This document shows positions 1 through 7,447 of a stretch of 8,309 bases of DNA, in pieces. Position 1 is the stretch's first letter. The number at the start of each line of letters is the position of its first letter. Below the pieces are notes generated by a model that saw only the letters and a list, made by a program, of their open reading frames with translations, did not search any database and was not told where the DNA came from. This DNA comes from Paraprevotella sp. (GTDB lineage Bacteria > Bacteroidota > Bacteroidia > Bacteroidales > Bacteroidaceae), in NCBI GenBank assembly GCA_021205005.1, contig JAJPYK010000130.1, positions 1 to 8,309 on the forward strand, in the 5' to 3' direction. A program made the position numbers and the translations under genes.

Positions 1-22
1 AAATAGCATAGGATAAATGAAT

Positions 23-56
23 AAAAGCGCATAATTATACAGTTATGCGCTTTTTT
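23..56 (+). terminator. Rho-independent terminator of an upstream gene outside the window
   Basis: A perfect 12-bp stem pairs 23-34 with 43-54 around an 8-base loop (35-42). The core of the stem is GCGC/GCGC flanked by A/T pairs, and a run of six T begins inside the right arm (51-56), followed by a second T-rich stretch at 59-68. This is the classical intrinsic terminator layout for + strand transcription. The left arm starts with four A, so the hairpin could also terminate transcription weakly on the - strand, although no - strand gene is seen nearby. The gene it serves must lie before position 1. Confidence 0.85.
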
Positions 57-594
57 ATTCTCTTTTTTGCCGTAAATATGCGTTTTTTTGGCGCAGAAAA
101 TGTTTTCATCCGGCGCAGAACGGGAAATTTTTCTCCGCATGTCGGCTGATGCATGTCCGCATCTTGAGGGAAAAATGCCTTGTGGAGTCCGTTTTTTCTT
201 CCTGAATGCCGTTCTGTCTCATCTGTTTGGAGCCTTGAAAGGGGATAACGTCGCGGATCAAAGAGTAAGCGGGGACGGGGTCGGACAAACGGTCTCGTCT
301 TTTTTCTCCGCACGATGCCAAGCCTGTGGTGCCTTTTGGTTATGATCCGGCGAGGTTTCCTTGCATTTTGTTTTTCTGCGTTTGTGCGAGATTCACGTGA
401 GGGCAGGTGCGGACGCATACAGGGCGGAATATGCGAATCCTGCAAGAGGAAATCTGACAATCTGACATTCGTCACGTGACAGCCTGAACGGAAGTATCAG
501 CATGCGTACAATTCCTGAGAGGGGTGAGGTAAAAATCCGTAATAGGGTTACAAAAAACCGTAATCCGGGTTATCGTCCGGAGAATTTATTTCTT
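57..594. other. Long apparently noncoding stretch
   Basis: I see no credible gene here. The open frames on both strands are short and compositionally poor (Arg/Lys/Pro-rich or Phe/Cys-rich), overlap each other, and resemble no family I know. No tRNA or rRNA signature was recognised. The stretch holds a 9-base direct repeat GGCGCAGAA at 90-98 and 112-120, a tandem pair of AATCTGAC at 451-466, and two TCACGTGA palindromes at 393-400 and 472-479. It may be a regulatory leader, the remains of a decayed gene, or plain spacer. Confidence 0.5.
393..479. repeat. Two copies of an 8-bp palindrome, TCACGTGA
   Basis: TCACGTGA occurs at 393-400 and again at 472-479; the second copy sits inside a 10-bp perfect palindrome GTCACGTGAC (471-480). 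The copies are 79 bp apart, centre to centre, which is between seven and eight helical turns, and lie about 120-200 bp upstream of the likely promoter of the aldo/keto reductase gene. Paired palindromes of this kind can be sites for a dimeric regulator, but no regulator is encoded in the window, so the operator role is inference. Confidence 0.3.
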
Positions 595-602
595 TATTTT
601 TG
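595..602 (+). promoter_or_regulatory. Possible Bacteroidota -7 promoter box for the aldo/keto reductase
   Basis: TATTTTTG fits the Bacteroidota -7 consensus TAnnTTTG exactly. A transcript would start near 610 and carry a leader of about 75-80 bases before the ATG at 687. A convincing TTTG (-33) box at the expected 19-21 bp upstream is missing; only TTAT is near that position (570-573), so the call rests on the -7 box and its placement. Confidence 0.4.
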
Positions 603-686
603 CCAAATACGTGCAGTCGGAGAGAAAGTCATGCGGAGGGCTTCCGTCTTTCTGCGGACACGGAACAATTGGAATTATCAATCATT

Positions 687-1553
687 ATGGAGAGCATTAA
701 ATTGAACAACGGCATCGACATGCCGCTTTTAGGTTACGGAGTTTATCAGATCAGTCCGGATGAGTGCGAACATTGCGTGTCCGAGGCTATCGGAGTAGGT
801 TATCGACTTATCGACACGGCGCAGGCTTATTATAATGAAGAAGGGGTGGGCCGTGCCATTCGGAGGAGCAACGTGCCCCGCAGTGAAATTTTTCTGACCA
901 CCAAGATCTGGATTACCCATGCCGGAGACGAGAAAGCGGCGGCCAGCATCGATGAATCCCTGCGCAAGTTGCGTACGGACTATGTCGATCTGTTGCTTGT
1001 CCATCAGCCATTCTCCGACTATTACGGCACTTATCGTGCGATGGAAAAAGCCTTGAAGGACGGGAAGGCACGTGCCATCGGAGTCAGTAATTTTTATCCG
1101 GACAGTTTTGTCGATATTGCAGAGAATATGGAAGTTGTGTCGGCCGTTAACCAGTTGCGTACCAATGTCTTCCTTCAACAGCATGATTCGGAGAAGGAGA
1201 TGAACAAATACGGTGCCCGTATTATGGCCTGGGAGCCGCTGATGCAGGCCAGCGACGAACTCTTCGGTAACGTAACCTTGCGTGCCATCGCGGAGAATCA
1301 CCGGAAAACGGTGGCTCAGGTGGCTTTGCGCTATCTGGTCCAGCGGGGAATCATAGCGATTCCAAAATCGTCTCACACAGACCGGATGAGGCCGAATCTC
1401 GAGGTGTTTGACTTTACTCTGACGGACGCCGAGATGCAGTCTCTTCTCCCGTTGGATCGGGAACCCGAATTTTCGCGGTCCCACCGTAATCCGGAGAGAA
1501 TCCATTTCTGGCTGAACTACGACAAGCAATTCAATCCCGAACGGCGTCGGTAA
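687..1553 (+). CDS. Aldo/keto reductase
   Basis: Predicted cytosolic NAD(P)H-dependent oxidoreductase of the aldo/keto reductase superfamily, 288 aa, the normal length for bacterial members related to 2,5-diketo-D-gluconate reductase. Such enzymes reduce aldehydes or ketones to alcohols; the substrate here is unknown. The catalytic tetrad is complete: Asp43 (in RLIDTAQAY), Tyr48, Lys73 (TTKIW) and His106 (LLLVHQPF). GVSNF (132-136) and the cofactor-binding IPKSS (225-229) are also in place. There is no signal peptide. The ATG at 687 was chosen because MESIKLNNGIDMPLLGYG is the usual family N-terminus; the frame is open back to a TTG at 600, but that would add 29 residues of unfamiliar sequence overlapping the promoter box. 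No clear Shine-Dalgarno precedes it, as is common in Bacteroidota. It stands alone, 176 bp ahead of the next gene, with no visible functional link to it. Confidence 0.95.
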   Translation: MESIKLNNGIDMPLLGYGVYQISPDECEHCVSEAIGVGYRLIDTAQAYYNEEGVGRAIRRSNVPRSEIFLTTKIWITHAGDEKAAASIDESLRKLRTDYVDLLLVHQPFSDYYGTYRAMEKALKDGKARAIGVSNFYPDSFVDIAENMEVVSAVNQLRTNVFLQQHDSEKEMNKYGARIMAWEPLMQASDELFGNVTLRAIAENHRKTVAQVALRYLVQRGIIAIPKSSHTDRMRPNLEVFDFTLTDAEMQSLLPLDREPEFSRSHRNPERIHFWLNYDKQFNPERRR

Positions 1554-1558
1554 AACAG

Positions 1559-1606
1559 AGGGCTGCGAAGGGGCCGGAGGTGCTTTTCCCGCAGTAAAAG
1601 AGCCCT
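1559..1606 (+). terminator. Weak hairpin after the aldo/keto reductase, possible terminator
   Basis: AGGGCT (1559-1564) is the reverse complement of AGCCCT (1601-1606), and the inner GCG/CGC (1565-1567 with 1590-1592) can extend the stem across a bulge. An alternative small hairpin GCCC-TTT-GGGC lies at 1602-1612. It starts six bases after the stop codon, where a terminator is expected, but only three T follow, so efficiency is doubtful. Confidence 0.3.
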
Positions 1607-1640
1607 TTGGGCAGGTTTGGGTATCGTCGTAGAATTCAAT

Positions 1641-1675
1641 TTTGTTTTAGAATATTATAACGCTGAATACTTTTA
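1641..1675 (+). promoter_or_regulatory. Possible promoter of the A2M-like operon
   Basis: The AT-rich block before the A2M-like gene holds TTTG at 1641-1644 and TACTTTTA at 1668-1675, which matches the Bacteroidota -7 box TAnnTTTG at all fixed positions but the last. The spacing between them is 23 bp, slightly longer than the usual 19-21. Transcription would begin near 1683, giving a leader of about 45-50 bases. This is a weak match. Confidence 0.3.
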
Positions 1676-1729
1676 TTTCTCGTCAAGAATCCCGTTATTT
1701 GCGTAAATCATAACGAAAAACAATTGCGT

Positions 1730-4069
1730 ATGACTATGAAACAACGGATCTTATGGAGTTTGCTGGCGTTGTGGTTGGTCGGCGCGACAGGATGTCTGGC
1801 AGCCAACTATGACAAATTGTGGGAACAGGCACGGCAATACGAGGAGAAGGATTTGCCGAAATCGGCGTATAAAATAGTGGAACAGATTGCGGCCAAGGCC
1901 GAACGTGAGCAGAAGAAAGGGCAGCAGATGGCAGCCTTGCTCTACGGTTCCGTACTGCGTCAGAAGGTGGTGCCCGACAGTTTCTATACCGATATGTTGC
2001 GGTTGGAACGGTTGAAGCGACAGACTAACTATGAGGTGCAGCTGGCGGTGCTGGCCTCCGTCCTCGGCGGACTTTATGAGAATAACTCAGGGCGCAACCG
2101 TAATTACAACGACCGCACGGATGCTCCTTCCGACAGCCTGCGAGAGTGGTCGCGGGCACAATTTCTGAAATCGGCGGCCGAAAACTATCGTTTGTCATTG
2201 GCGCATCCGGAGATATTGGCCGAGGCGCGTGCGGACGACTACCAGCCTTTCGTGGAAAAAGGTAAGGACGACGGTTATTTCAGCGGAGACTTGCTGAATG
2301 TTGTCGGTCGTTGGGCGGCGGAGGCCTCCGAAGCTTTTTCCGAAGAACGGGACCATGCGTCGCAGTGCGCTTTTTATGCCCGTATGCTCTCCGTTTACCG
2401 GCAGAAGGGCAACCGCGAGGCGGAGCTGCTGCTGATGCTTGACTCCATCCGGACGAATCCGGGGCAAGAGGATGCATGGCGTTGGAATACAGGGGAAAAA
2501 CTGACGGATGAAAGACAAGAGCAAATCGCTCTTGCATCGGATGAATACAAGACTTATCGCCGCATGCTGGATCGTTTCGGGGATTTGCCCTTGGCAGCCG
2601 AGATCTATCTGGCCATGATGGAGCTGAATGTGACGCCGAAGCAAAAGGTGGCATGGGTCGATGAGGGAATGGCGCGCTATCCGGGTTATTCCCGTGTGAA
2701 GGCGCTGGAGAACCGGAAAGCGGACTTGGAATGTCCTTCTCTCACTATGCAGGCTTTTCAGCAATTATATCCCGGACAGGTTTTTGAATGTCAGGTGACA
2801 CATCGAAACGTGGCGGGGGCCGAGTTGCAATGGTGGGCTTTGCCTACGGACATCTTGAGGGACAGCACTTCGTTGAGGGACAATTCGCAGGCATTGCGGG
2901 CTTATGCTTTGGCGCACGGACGGAAAGTACGGACCGACCGTTTGGTTTGGCCCGAGGCTGAGGCTTATGAGGAGAAATCCGATACTTTACGGTTGACAGG
3001 ACCGGAGAAGGGATTCTATGTGGCGTTACTCAAACCGTACGGGGAGGATACTATTCGGAAAGATCTGGCCCAACCTGTCTATGTGAGCCGTTTGCACATC
3101 GTGACGACGCAGATCGTAGGCAACCGTGTATTGTGCCGTGTCGTGGATGCCGCCACCGGGAAGCCTGTGGCGGGAGCCACGGTGGTCGGCGTCGGCAAAC
3201 CGGAGATGATGAGCCGGGCGACGACGGATGCTGCGGGTGAGGCGTTTTTTTCCATTCCCGGGAATAAGGGGTACTGGTGGACGGTGAATTTCTATGCTTA
3301 CAAGGGCGATGACTTCTATTGGGATATCAAGCATAATTATTTGGTTCGCAACCGTTCGGGAGCGGATGACATGGAGACTGCCGTAAAGAAAAGGGAACAG
3401 ATCTATACTGACCGTTCCGTTTACCGGCCCGGCCAGACCGTATATGTAGGCGGCTTGGCCTCCGTGATGTCGGCCGGTGAGGAACACGTGAGAGCTGGCG
3501 TCAAGATGAAGTTGACCCTGATGGATTCTCATGGGAAGTCGGTGGGAGAACGCGAAGTGGAAAGCGACGAGATGGGTAAGTTCGCTGCGGATTTCGTATT
3601 GCCTTCCGAAGGGGCTGAAGGAAATTACAGCCTGCGTAGCGAAAACGGCTGGGTCTCGTTCCGGGTCGAATCCTACAAACGTCCCGTTTTCGAGGTGAAA
3701 TTGGATGAATTGACGCAGCGTTACCATGCGGGCGATACCTTACGGTGGCAAGGCACTGCGCTTACTTATACGGGAGTGCCCGTGCGCCGTGCCCGGGTGA
3801 CAGCCGTCACGTCCCTCAGTCATGGACTGTGGCGCAACGGCAGTGCCGGTCCGGAAGAGCCGCTCGATACGGTATATACCGACGACGAGGGACGCTTCAC
3901 GATTTCTGTGCGGGTGAGCGACATACGTCCCATGCCTTGGGAATGGGGCTTGAGACAGAATGTGAAAGTCTACGTGCTGAATGCTGCGGGCGAGACGCAC
4001 GAGGCGCAGGCTTCCTTCCCTTTGTCTAAAGACGGTCTGAACCTGACGGTGCGTGCGGAAGACTATTGA
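1730..4069 (+). CDS. Alpha-2-macroglobulin-like protein, N-terminal part, cut by an in-frame TGA
   Basis: N-terminal 779 residues of a secreted A2M/MG2-domain protein; with the in-phase continuation after 4069 the whole would be about 1905 aa, normal for the Bacteroidales family. The ATG at 1730 (or 1736) opens a signal peptide with a hydrophobic stretch at about residues 7-21, ending in GATGCLAA. Cys22 could be a lipobox cysteine, or signal peptidase I could cut after LAA, so surface lipoprotein versus periplasmic is open. Next comes a helical region starting NYDKLWEQ (26 on), a hallmark of this family. An Ig/carboxypeptidase-regulatory-like fold follows (about 452-540, with GKPVAGATV). The MG2 domain spans about 556-655, from YTDRSVYRPGQTVY to YKRPVFEV, followed by another macroglobulin domain (655-745). 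The frame ends at TGA 4067-4069 right after a Glu-Asp-Tyr triplet, in mid-domain. If the stop is real, the product lacks the A2M domain and the gene is a pseudogene; sequencing error is an equal possibility. Confidence 0.9.
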   Translation: MTMKQRILWSLLALWLVGATGCLAANYDKLWEQARQYEEKDLPKSAYKIVEQIAAKAEREQKKGQQMAALLYGSVLRQKVVPDSFYTDMLRLERLKRQTNYEVQLAVLASVLGGLYENNSGRNRNYNDRTDAPSDSLREWSRAQFLKSAAENYRLSLAHPEILAEARADDYQPFVEKGKDDGYFSGDLLNVVGRWAAEASEAFSEERDHASQCAFYARMLSVYRQKGNREAELLLMLDSIRTNPGQEDAWRWNTGEKLTDERQEQIALASDEYKTYRRMLDRFGDLPLAAEIYLAMMELNVTPKQKVAWVDEGMARYPGYSRVKALENRKADLECPSLTMQAFQQLYPGQVFECQVTHRNVAGAELQWWALPTDILRDSTSLRDNSQALRAYALAHGRKVRTDRLVWPEAEAYEEKSDTLRLTGPEKGFYVALLKPYGEDTIRKDLAQPVYVSRLHIVTTQIVGNRVLCRVVDAATGKPVAGATVVGVGKPEMMSRATTDAAGEAFFSIPGNKGYWWTVNFYAYKGDDFYWDIKHNYLVRNRSGADDMETAVKKREQIYTDRSVYRPGQTVYVGGLASVMSAGEEHVRAGVKMKLTLMDSHGKSVGEREVESDEMGKFAADFVLPSEGAEGNYSLRSENGWVSFRVESYKRPVFEVKLDELTQRYHAGDTLRWQGTALTYTGVPVRRARVTAVTSLSHGLWRNGSAGPEEPLDTVYTDDEGRFTISVRVSDIRPMPWEWGLRQNVKVYVLNAAGETHEAQASFPLSKDGLNLTVRAEDY

Positions 4070-7000
4070 GATAAGTCCGATTTGCCTTCGCTCACGGCGA
4101 CGGTGCGTACCGCTTCGTTTGCCGTACTGAAAGATTCCGTTACGGTAACCTATGACCTGTATCGTAAAGAGAGCGGCGGTGCAAAAACGGCCGTATGGAC
4201 CGGTCGTCGGCTGACTGAGGGACAAGCGGTTAAACTTACTGAGGTTTCGGAGTTGCCTTCGGGATATTATATGCTCGAGTTCCGTGCCGTGTCGGCGGGG
4301 GATACGGCGCGTGCCGTTTATCCTTTCGTTTTGTTCGATTCTTCCGATACACGTCCGGTGGGTGATAGAGTAGATTGGTATTATTGTGCACGGGGTTCCG
4401 TATCGCCGTCTCGTCCCGCTCGCATTCAGGTAGGCAGCGGAGCGAAGGATGTCACCTTATATTATATGCTCGTGGGTAAGGACAGCGTGTGGGAAGACCG
4501 TCATTACGAACTGACCGAGTCCATCCTGACGTTTGTGAATCCTTCGGTGGGGAACGGTCATGAAGCCCTGACCGCTCTATTTTATTTTGTGAAAGACGGT
4601 CAGATGTATAGCCATTCGCAAATGCTCGTACCGGAAGAACCGGATCGCACGTTACGGATGGAGTGGACGTCTTTCCGCGACCGTTTGCGTCCGGGTGAGG
4701 AGGAAACGTGGAAGTTGCGCGTTCGTACTCCGGACGGCAAGCCTGCTTCCGCACAACTGATGGCTACCTTGTACGATGCCTCGCTGGATGCCATAGCCCC
4801 GCATCAGTGGAACCCGAGCCGTTATGTCATAGGTTGCGCGTCCTACGTGGACTTGGTCTCCTCGCTCAATTGGAATTACTGGCAGTACCGCCCTCTCCTG
4901 AATAGTGGTACTGTACCGCCGCTTTCTTTCGACAGCTTCAATCCGTGGATGTTTACTCCGGCGTATTCGAGAGTCCACAGAGGGTATAGTATATATAACT
5001 GTCTCGATACCTCTCCTGCTAATTTCTTGGGCGGTCGCATCAGAGGGGTGGCCTTGTATGAACAGGCTGTGGTGAAAAAAGCATCGGCGGACGTAGCCTC
5101 TACGGACAGCGGGGATGGCGAAGACACGGATGCCTCTGCTGACGAAGCCGCACAGGTGTCTTTTGTGCGAAAGAACCTGAACGAGACGGCATTCTTCTAT
5201 CCGCGCTTGATGGCCGATAAAAACGGAGATGTGGACATTTCGTTCACGTTGCCCGAGAGCCTGACCTCCTGGAAGTTCATGGCCTTGGCCCATACGAAGG
5301 ATTTCGATTTAGGCATTTTCTCGGATACGGTTGTGGCCGTAAAGGATGTGATGGCGCAGCTCGACCTGCCGCGTTTTGTGCGTAGGGGGGACAGCGCCAC
5401 CTTGTCGACTTCGCTTTACAACCTGACCCAAAAGACTTTGAAAGGTGAAGTGACGATGGAAATTTTCGATCCGGCTACGGGGAAGACTTTGTGGAAAGAG
5501 AACCGGAACCTGAAAATGGCGGCCGGAGCGGATACCGTGGTGTCGTTTGCCTACGTTCCGGACAGGAGCGAGGTGACACTGCCGGCCTGTCGCGTGCTTT
5601 TCAAAGCCGGTCGTTATACCGACGGCGAGCAACGTTATCTGCCGATATTGGAAGATCGGGAATGGCTGACACAGACTTTGCCGTTTACTGTGGCCCAGCA
5701 GGGGGATACCACTATCCGTTTGGACGGCCTGTTTCAAAAGAACCATCCCGAAGCCACCCATCGTCGTCTGACCGTGGAATATTCGGCCAATCCGTTGTGG
5801 TATGCCGTACAGGCTTTGCCGTCGGTAGTGGAACCTCGTACGGATGATGCGCTTTCGCTCGGAGCGGCTTATTATGCTTCCGTACTGTCATCCGATCTCG
5901 TGGCGCAGTATCCGCAGATGAAGACTGCCGTAGACGCCTGGCAAGCCAAGGGGACGGACCGAATGGAAAGTCCTTTGACGCAACGGGAAGATTTGAAAGG
6001 AATCTTGTTGGACGAGACGCCGTTGGTGGCCGATGCCGAATCGGATACCCGTCGCATACAGTCCCTGCAACAGTTGTTCGACGCCAACCGGCAGAGCGGG
6101 CTGCAACAGACGTTCTGCATGCAGTTGGGGCGTTTGCAGCGTGCCGACGGTTCGTTCAGTTGGTTCGGCGGCATGAGCGGCAACTGCTACATTACTTTGA
6201 GAGTAGCCCGGTTGCTACTCCGGAGCGAAGCCGGCGAAAAAGCTTCCTCTGTGCTGACACAGTATGTCGACGTGAAGAAGATGATGAAATATCTGGCTGG
6301 CGAAATGCACAAAGAGGTTTCGGCACAACAAAAACGATTGCAGACGAAGGGGGGAAAAAACTACTTCAACGGGCAATGGATAGACTATCTTTATGCCACG
6401 ATGTTATGCGCTTCTTCCTTGTTTGATGCTTCAGAACGTAAAGACATGGACTATATGGTAGACCGGCTCGTTAAGGACATGTATGATCTGCCTCTGGCCG
6501 ACAAGGCGGAAGCTGCCGTGATATTGCAACGTAAAGATAGGAAGGACGAGGCAGCACAATTGGTACGGTCTTTGTACGAACATCTGGTAAACGACTCGGA
6601 AGGTCTGCATTTGGAATATCCTTCGAACGGGAGTGTCAGTTCAGTCCGTAAGATTGCCGTACATACGGCGCTTATGGAAGCTTTCTCCGCTACCGGAAAT
6701 TACGATGCCCACACACTGGACGGTATGCGCCGTTGGTTGCTCGGGCAGAAACGTTTGCAGGACTGGGGCACATCAGTGAGCAGCATGGATGCCATATACG
6801 CCCTTTTGCAGCCCTCGACGACCGGCCTTTCTTTGCAGACGGCAGATGAGATCCGTGTGGACGCTCCTTCGGGAAAAGGATTGATTCGGATGAAGTCGTC
6901 GGAGAGTCCTATGGTCGGATTGGGTACGGTTACGGCCCGTGTGGACGGACGCGACCTGAACGACGGTGCGGGCACGCTGACGGTGAAGAAGTCGAGGGGC

Positions 7001-7447
7001 GGTTCTTCCGCGTGGGGGGCCGTGTATGCGCAATTTCAATTGCCGCTGACCGATGTGGAATCATCCGCTTCCGGCATGCGCGTACGTTGCGAAACCGATC
7101 ATGCCGACCTGAGGGTGGGTGATCGCGTGACGTTGCGTTACGTGATTACGGCCGACCGTGATTATGAATACGTTTGCCTGAAAGCCGGACGTGCAGCTTG
7201 TCTGGAACCGGTAGAAGTCCGTTCCGGTTACGAATATCGCAACGGATTGGGTTATTATAAAGAGGTGAAGGACGCTTCGACGAATTATTTCTTTGAACGG
7301 CTTCCCAAGGGAACTTATATATTGGAAACAGAATGTTACGTGGAGCGTGCCGGACGATATACCGTCGGAGCGGCCAAGTTGAACGGTGTGTATGCGTCGG
7401 AATTCTGTGCTTATGGCGCTGCGCAGACGATGGAGGTGCGGCCATGA
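4070..7447 (+). CDS. Alpha-2-macroglobulin-like protein, C-terminal part, in phase after the TGA
   Basis: Direct continuation, in the same frame, of the A2M-like gene that starts at 1730; residue numbers are for the joined protein. It has no signal peptide and no nearby ATG (the first is at 4271; a TTG lies at 4082), so separate translation of an exported product is unlikely. Macroglobulin domains run from about 781, then an Asp/Ala/Ser-rich linker (1118-1142) in the bait-region position. The A2M domain (about 1149-1240) begins at NLNETAFFYPRL and includes TLPESLTSWKF. An alpha-helical thioester-like domain spans about 1355-1690 and a receptor-binding-like C-terminal domain about 1780-1905, with DLRVGDRVTLRY and KDASTNYFFERLPKGTY. 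The thioester Cys-x-Glu-Gln is absent: the equivalent place near 1368-1377 reads EPRTDDALS. A2Ms of this class are thought to trap or inhibit proteases or help guard the envelope; without the thioester, covalent capture is not expected. Its stop overlaps the next gene's start. Confidence 0.9.
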   Translation, partial: DKSDLPSLTATVRTASFAVLKDSVTVTYDLYRKESGGAKTAVWTGRRLTEGQAVKLTEVSELPSGYYMLEFRAVSAGDTARAVYPFVLFDSSDTRPVGDRVDWYYCARGSVSPSRPARIQVGSGAKDVTLYYMLVGKDSVWEDRHYELTESILTFVNPSVGNGHEALTALFYFVKDGQMYSHSQMLVPEEPDRTLRMEWTSFRDRLRPGEEETWKLRVRTPDGKPASAQLMATLYDASLDAIAPHQWNPSRYVIGCASYVDLVSSLNWNYWQYRPLLNSGTVPPLSFDSFNPWMFTPAYSRVHRGYSIYNCLDTSPANFLGGRIRGVALYEQAVVKKASADVASTDSGDGEDTDASADEAAQVSFVRKNLNETAFFYPRLMADKNGDVDISFTLPESLTSWKFMALAHTKDFDLGIFSDTVVAVKDVMAQLDLPRFVRRGDSATLSTSLYNLTQKTLKGEVTMEIFDPATGKTLWKENRNLKMAAGADTVVSFAYVPDRSEVTLPACRVLFKAGRYTDGEQRYLPILEDREWLTQTLPFTVAQQGDTTIRLDGLFQKNHPEATHRRLTVEYSANPLWYAVQALPSVVEPRTDDALSLGAAYYASVLSSDLVAQYPQMKTAVDAWQAKGTDRMESPLTQREDLKGILLDETPLVADAESDTRRIQSLQQLFDANRQSGLQQTFCMQLGRLQRADGSFSWFGGMSGNCYITLRVARLLLRSEAGEKASSVLTQYVDVKKMMKYLAGEMHKEVSAQQKRLQTKGGKNYFNGQWIDYLYATMLCASSLFDASERKDMDYMVDRLVKDMYDLPLADKAEAAVILQRKDRKDEAAQLVRSLYEHLVNDSEGLHLEYPSNGSVSSVRKIAVHTALMEAFSATGNYDAHTLDGMRRWLLGQKRLQDWGTSVSSMDAIYALLQPSTTGLSLQTADEIRVDAPSGKGLIRMKSSESPMVGLGTVTARVDGRDLNDGAGTLTVKKSRGGSSAWGAVYAQFQLPLTDVESSASGMRVRCETDHADLRVGDRVTLRYVITADRDYEYVCLKAGRAACLEPVEVRSGYEYRNGLGYYKEVKDASTNYFFERLPKGTYILETECYVERAGRYTVGAAKLNGVYASEFCAYGAAQTMEVRP

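Noticed and set aside
88..345. Open frame of 85 codons on the + strand
   Set aside because: No recognisable motif, no promoter or ribosome site, odd composition; not supported as a gene.
35..475. Open frame of 146 codons on the - strand
   Set aside because: Arg/Lys/His/Pro-rich with no family resemblance, runs into the terminator hairpin, and overlaps other equally weak frames; looks like chance.
600..686. Extended N-terminus of the aldo/keto reductase from a TTG
   Set aside because: The extra 29 residues do not resemble the family and would overlap the -7 box; the ATG at 687 gives the standard N-terminus.
502..705. Open frame of 67 codons on the + strand
   Set aside because: Spans the likely promoter and overlaps the start of the aldo/keto reductase in another frame; basic, low-information sequence.
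1002..1013. HQPF in place of the more familiar HWP after the catalytic His of the aldo/keto reductase
   Set aside because: This variant is common in bacterial family members, so it is not notable.
729..1529. Long open frame on the - strand opposite the aldo/keto reductase
   Set aside because: Shadow of the strongly conserved + strand gene; the translated residues show no family features.
4067..4069. TGA read as selenocysteine or as a sense codon under a variant genetic code
   Set aside because: I see no bacterial SECIS-like hairpin directly downstream, no selenoprotein genes in the window, and TGA is used as a normal stop at 7445-7447 just before a new signal peptide. Tryptophan is encoded by TGG throughout.
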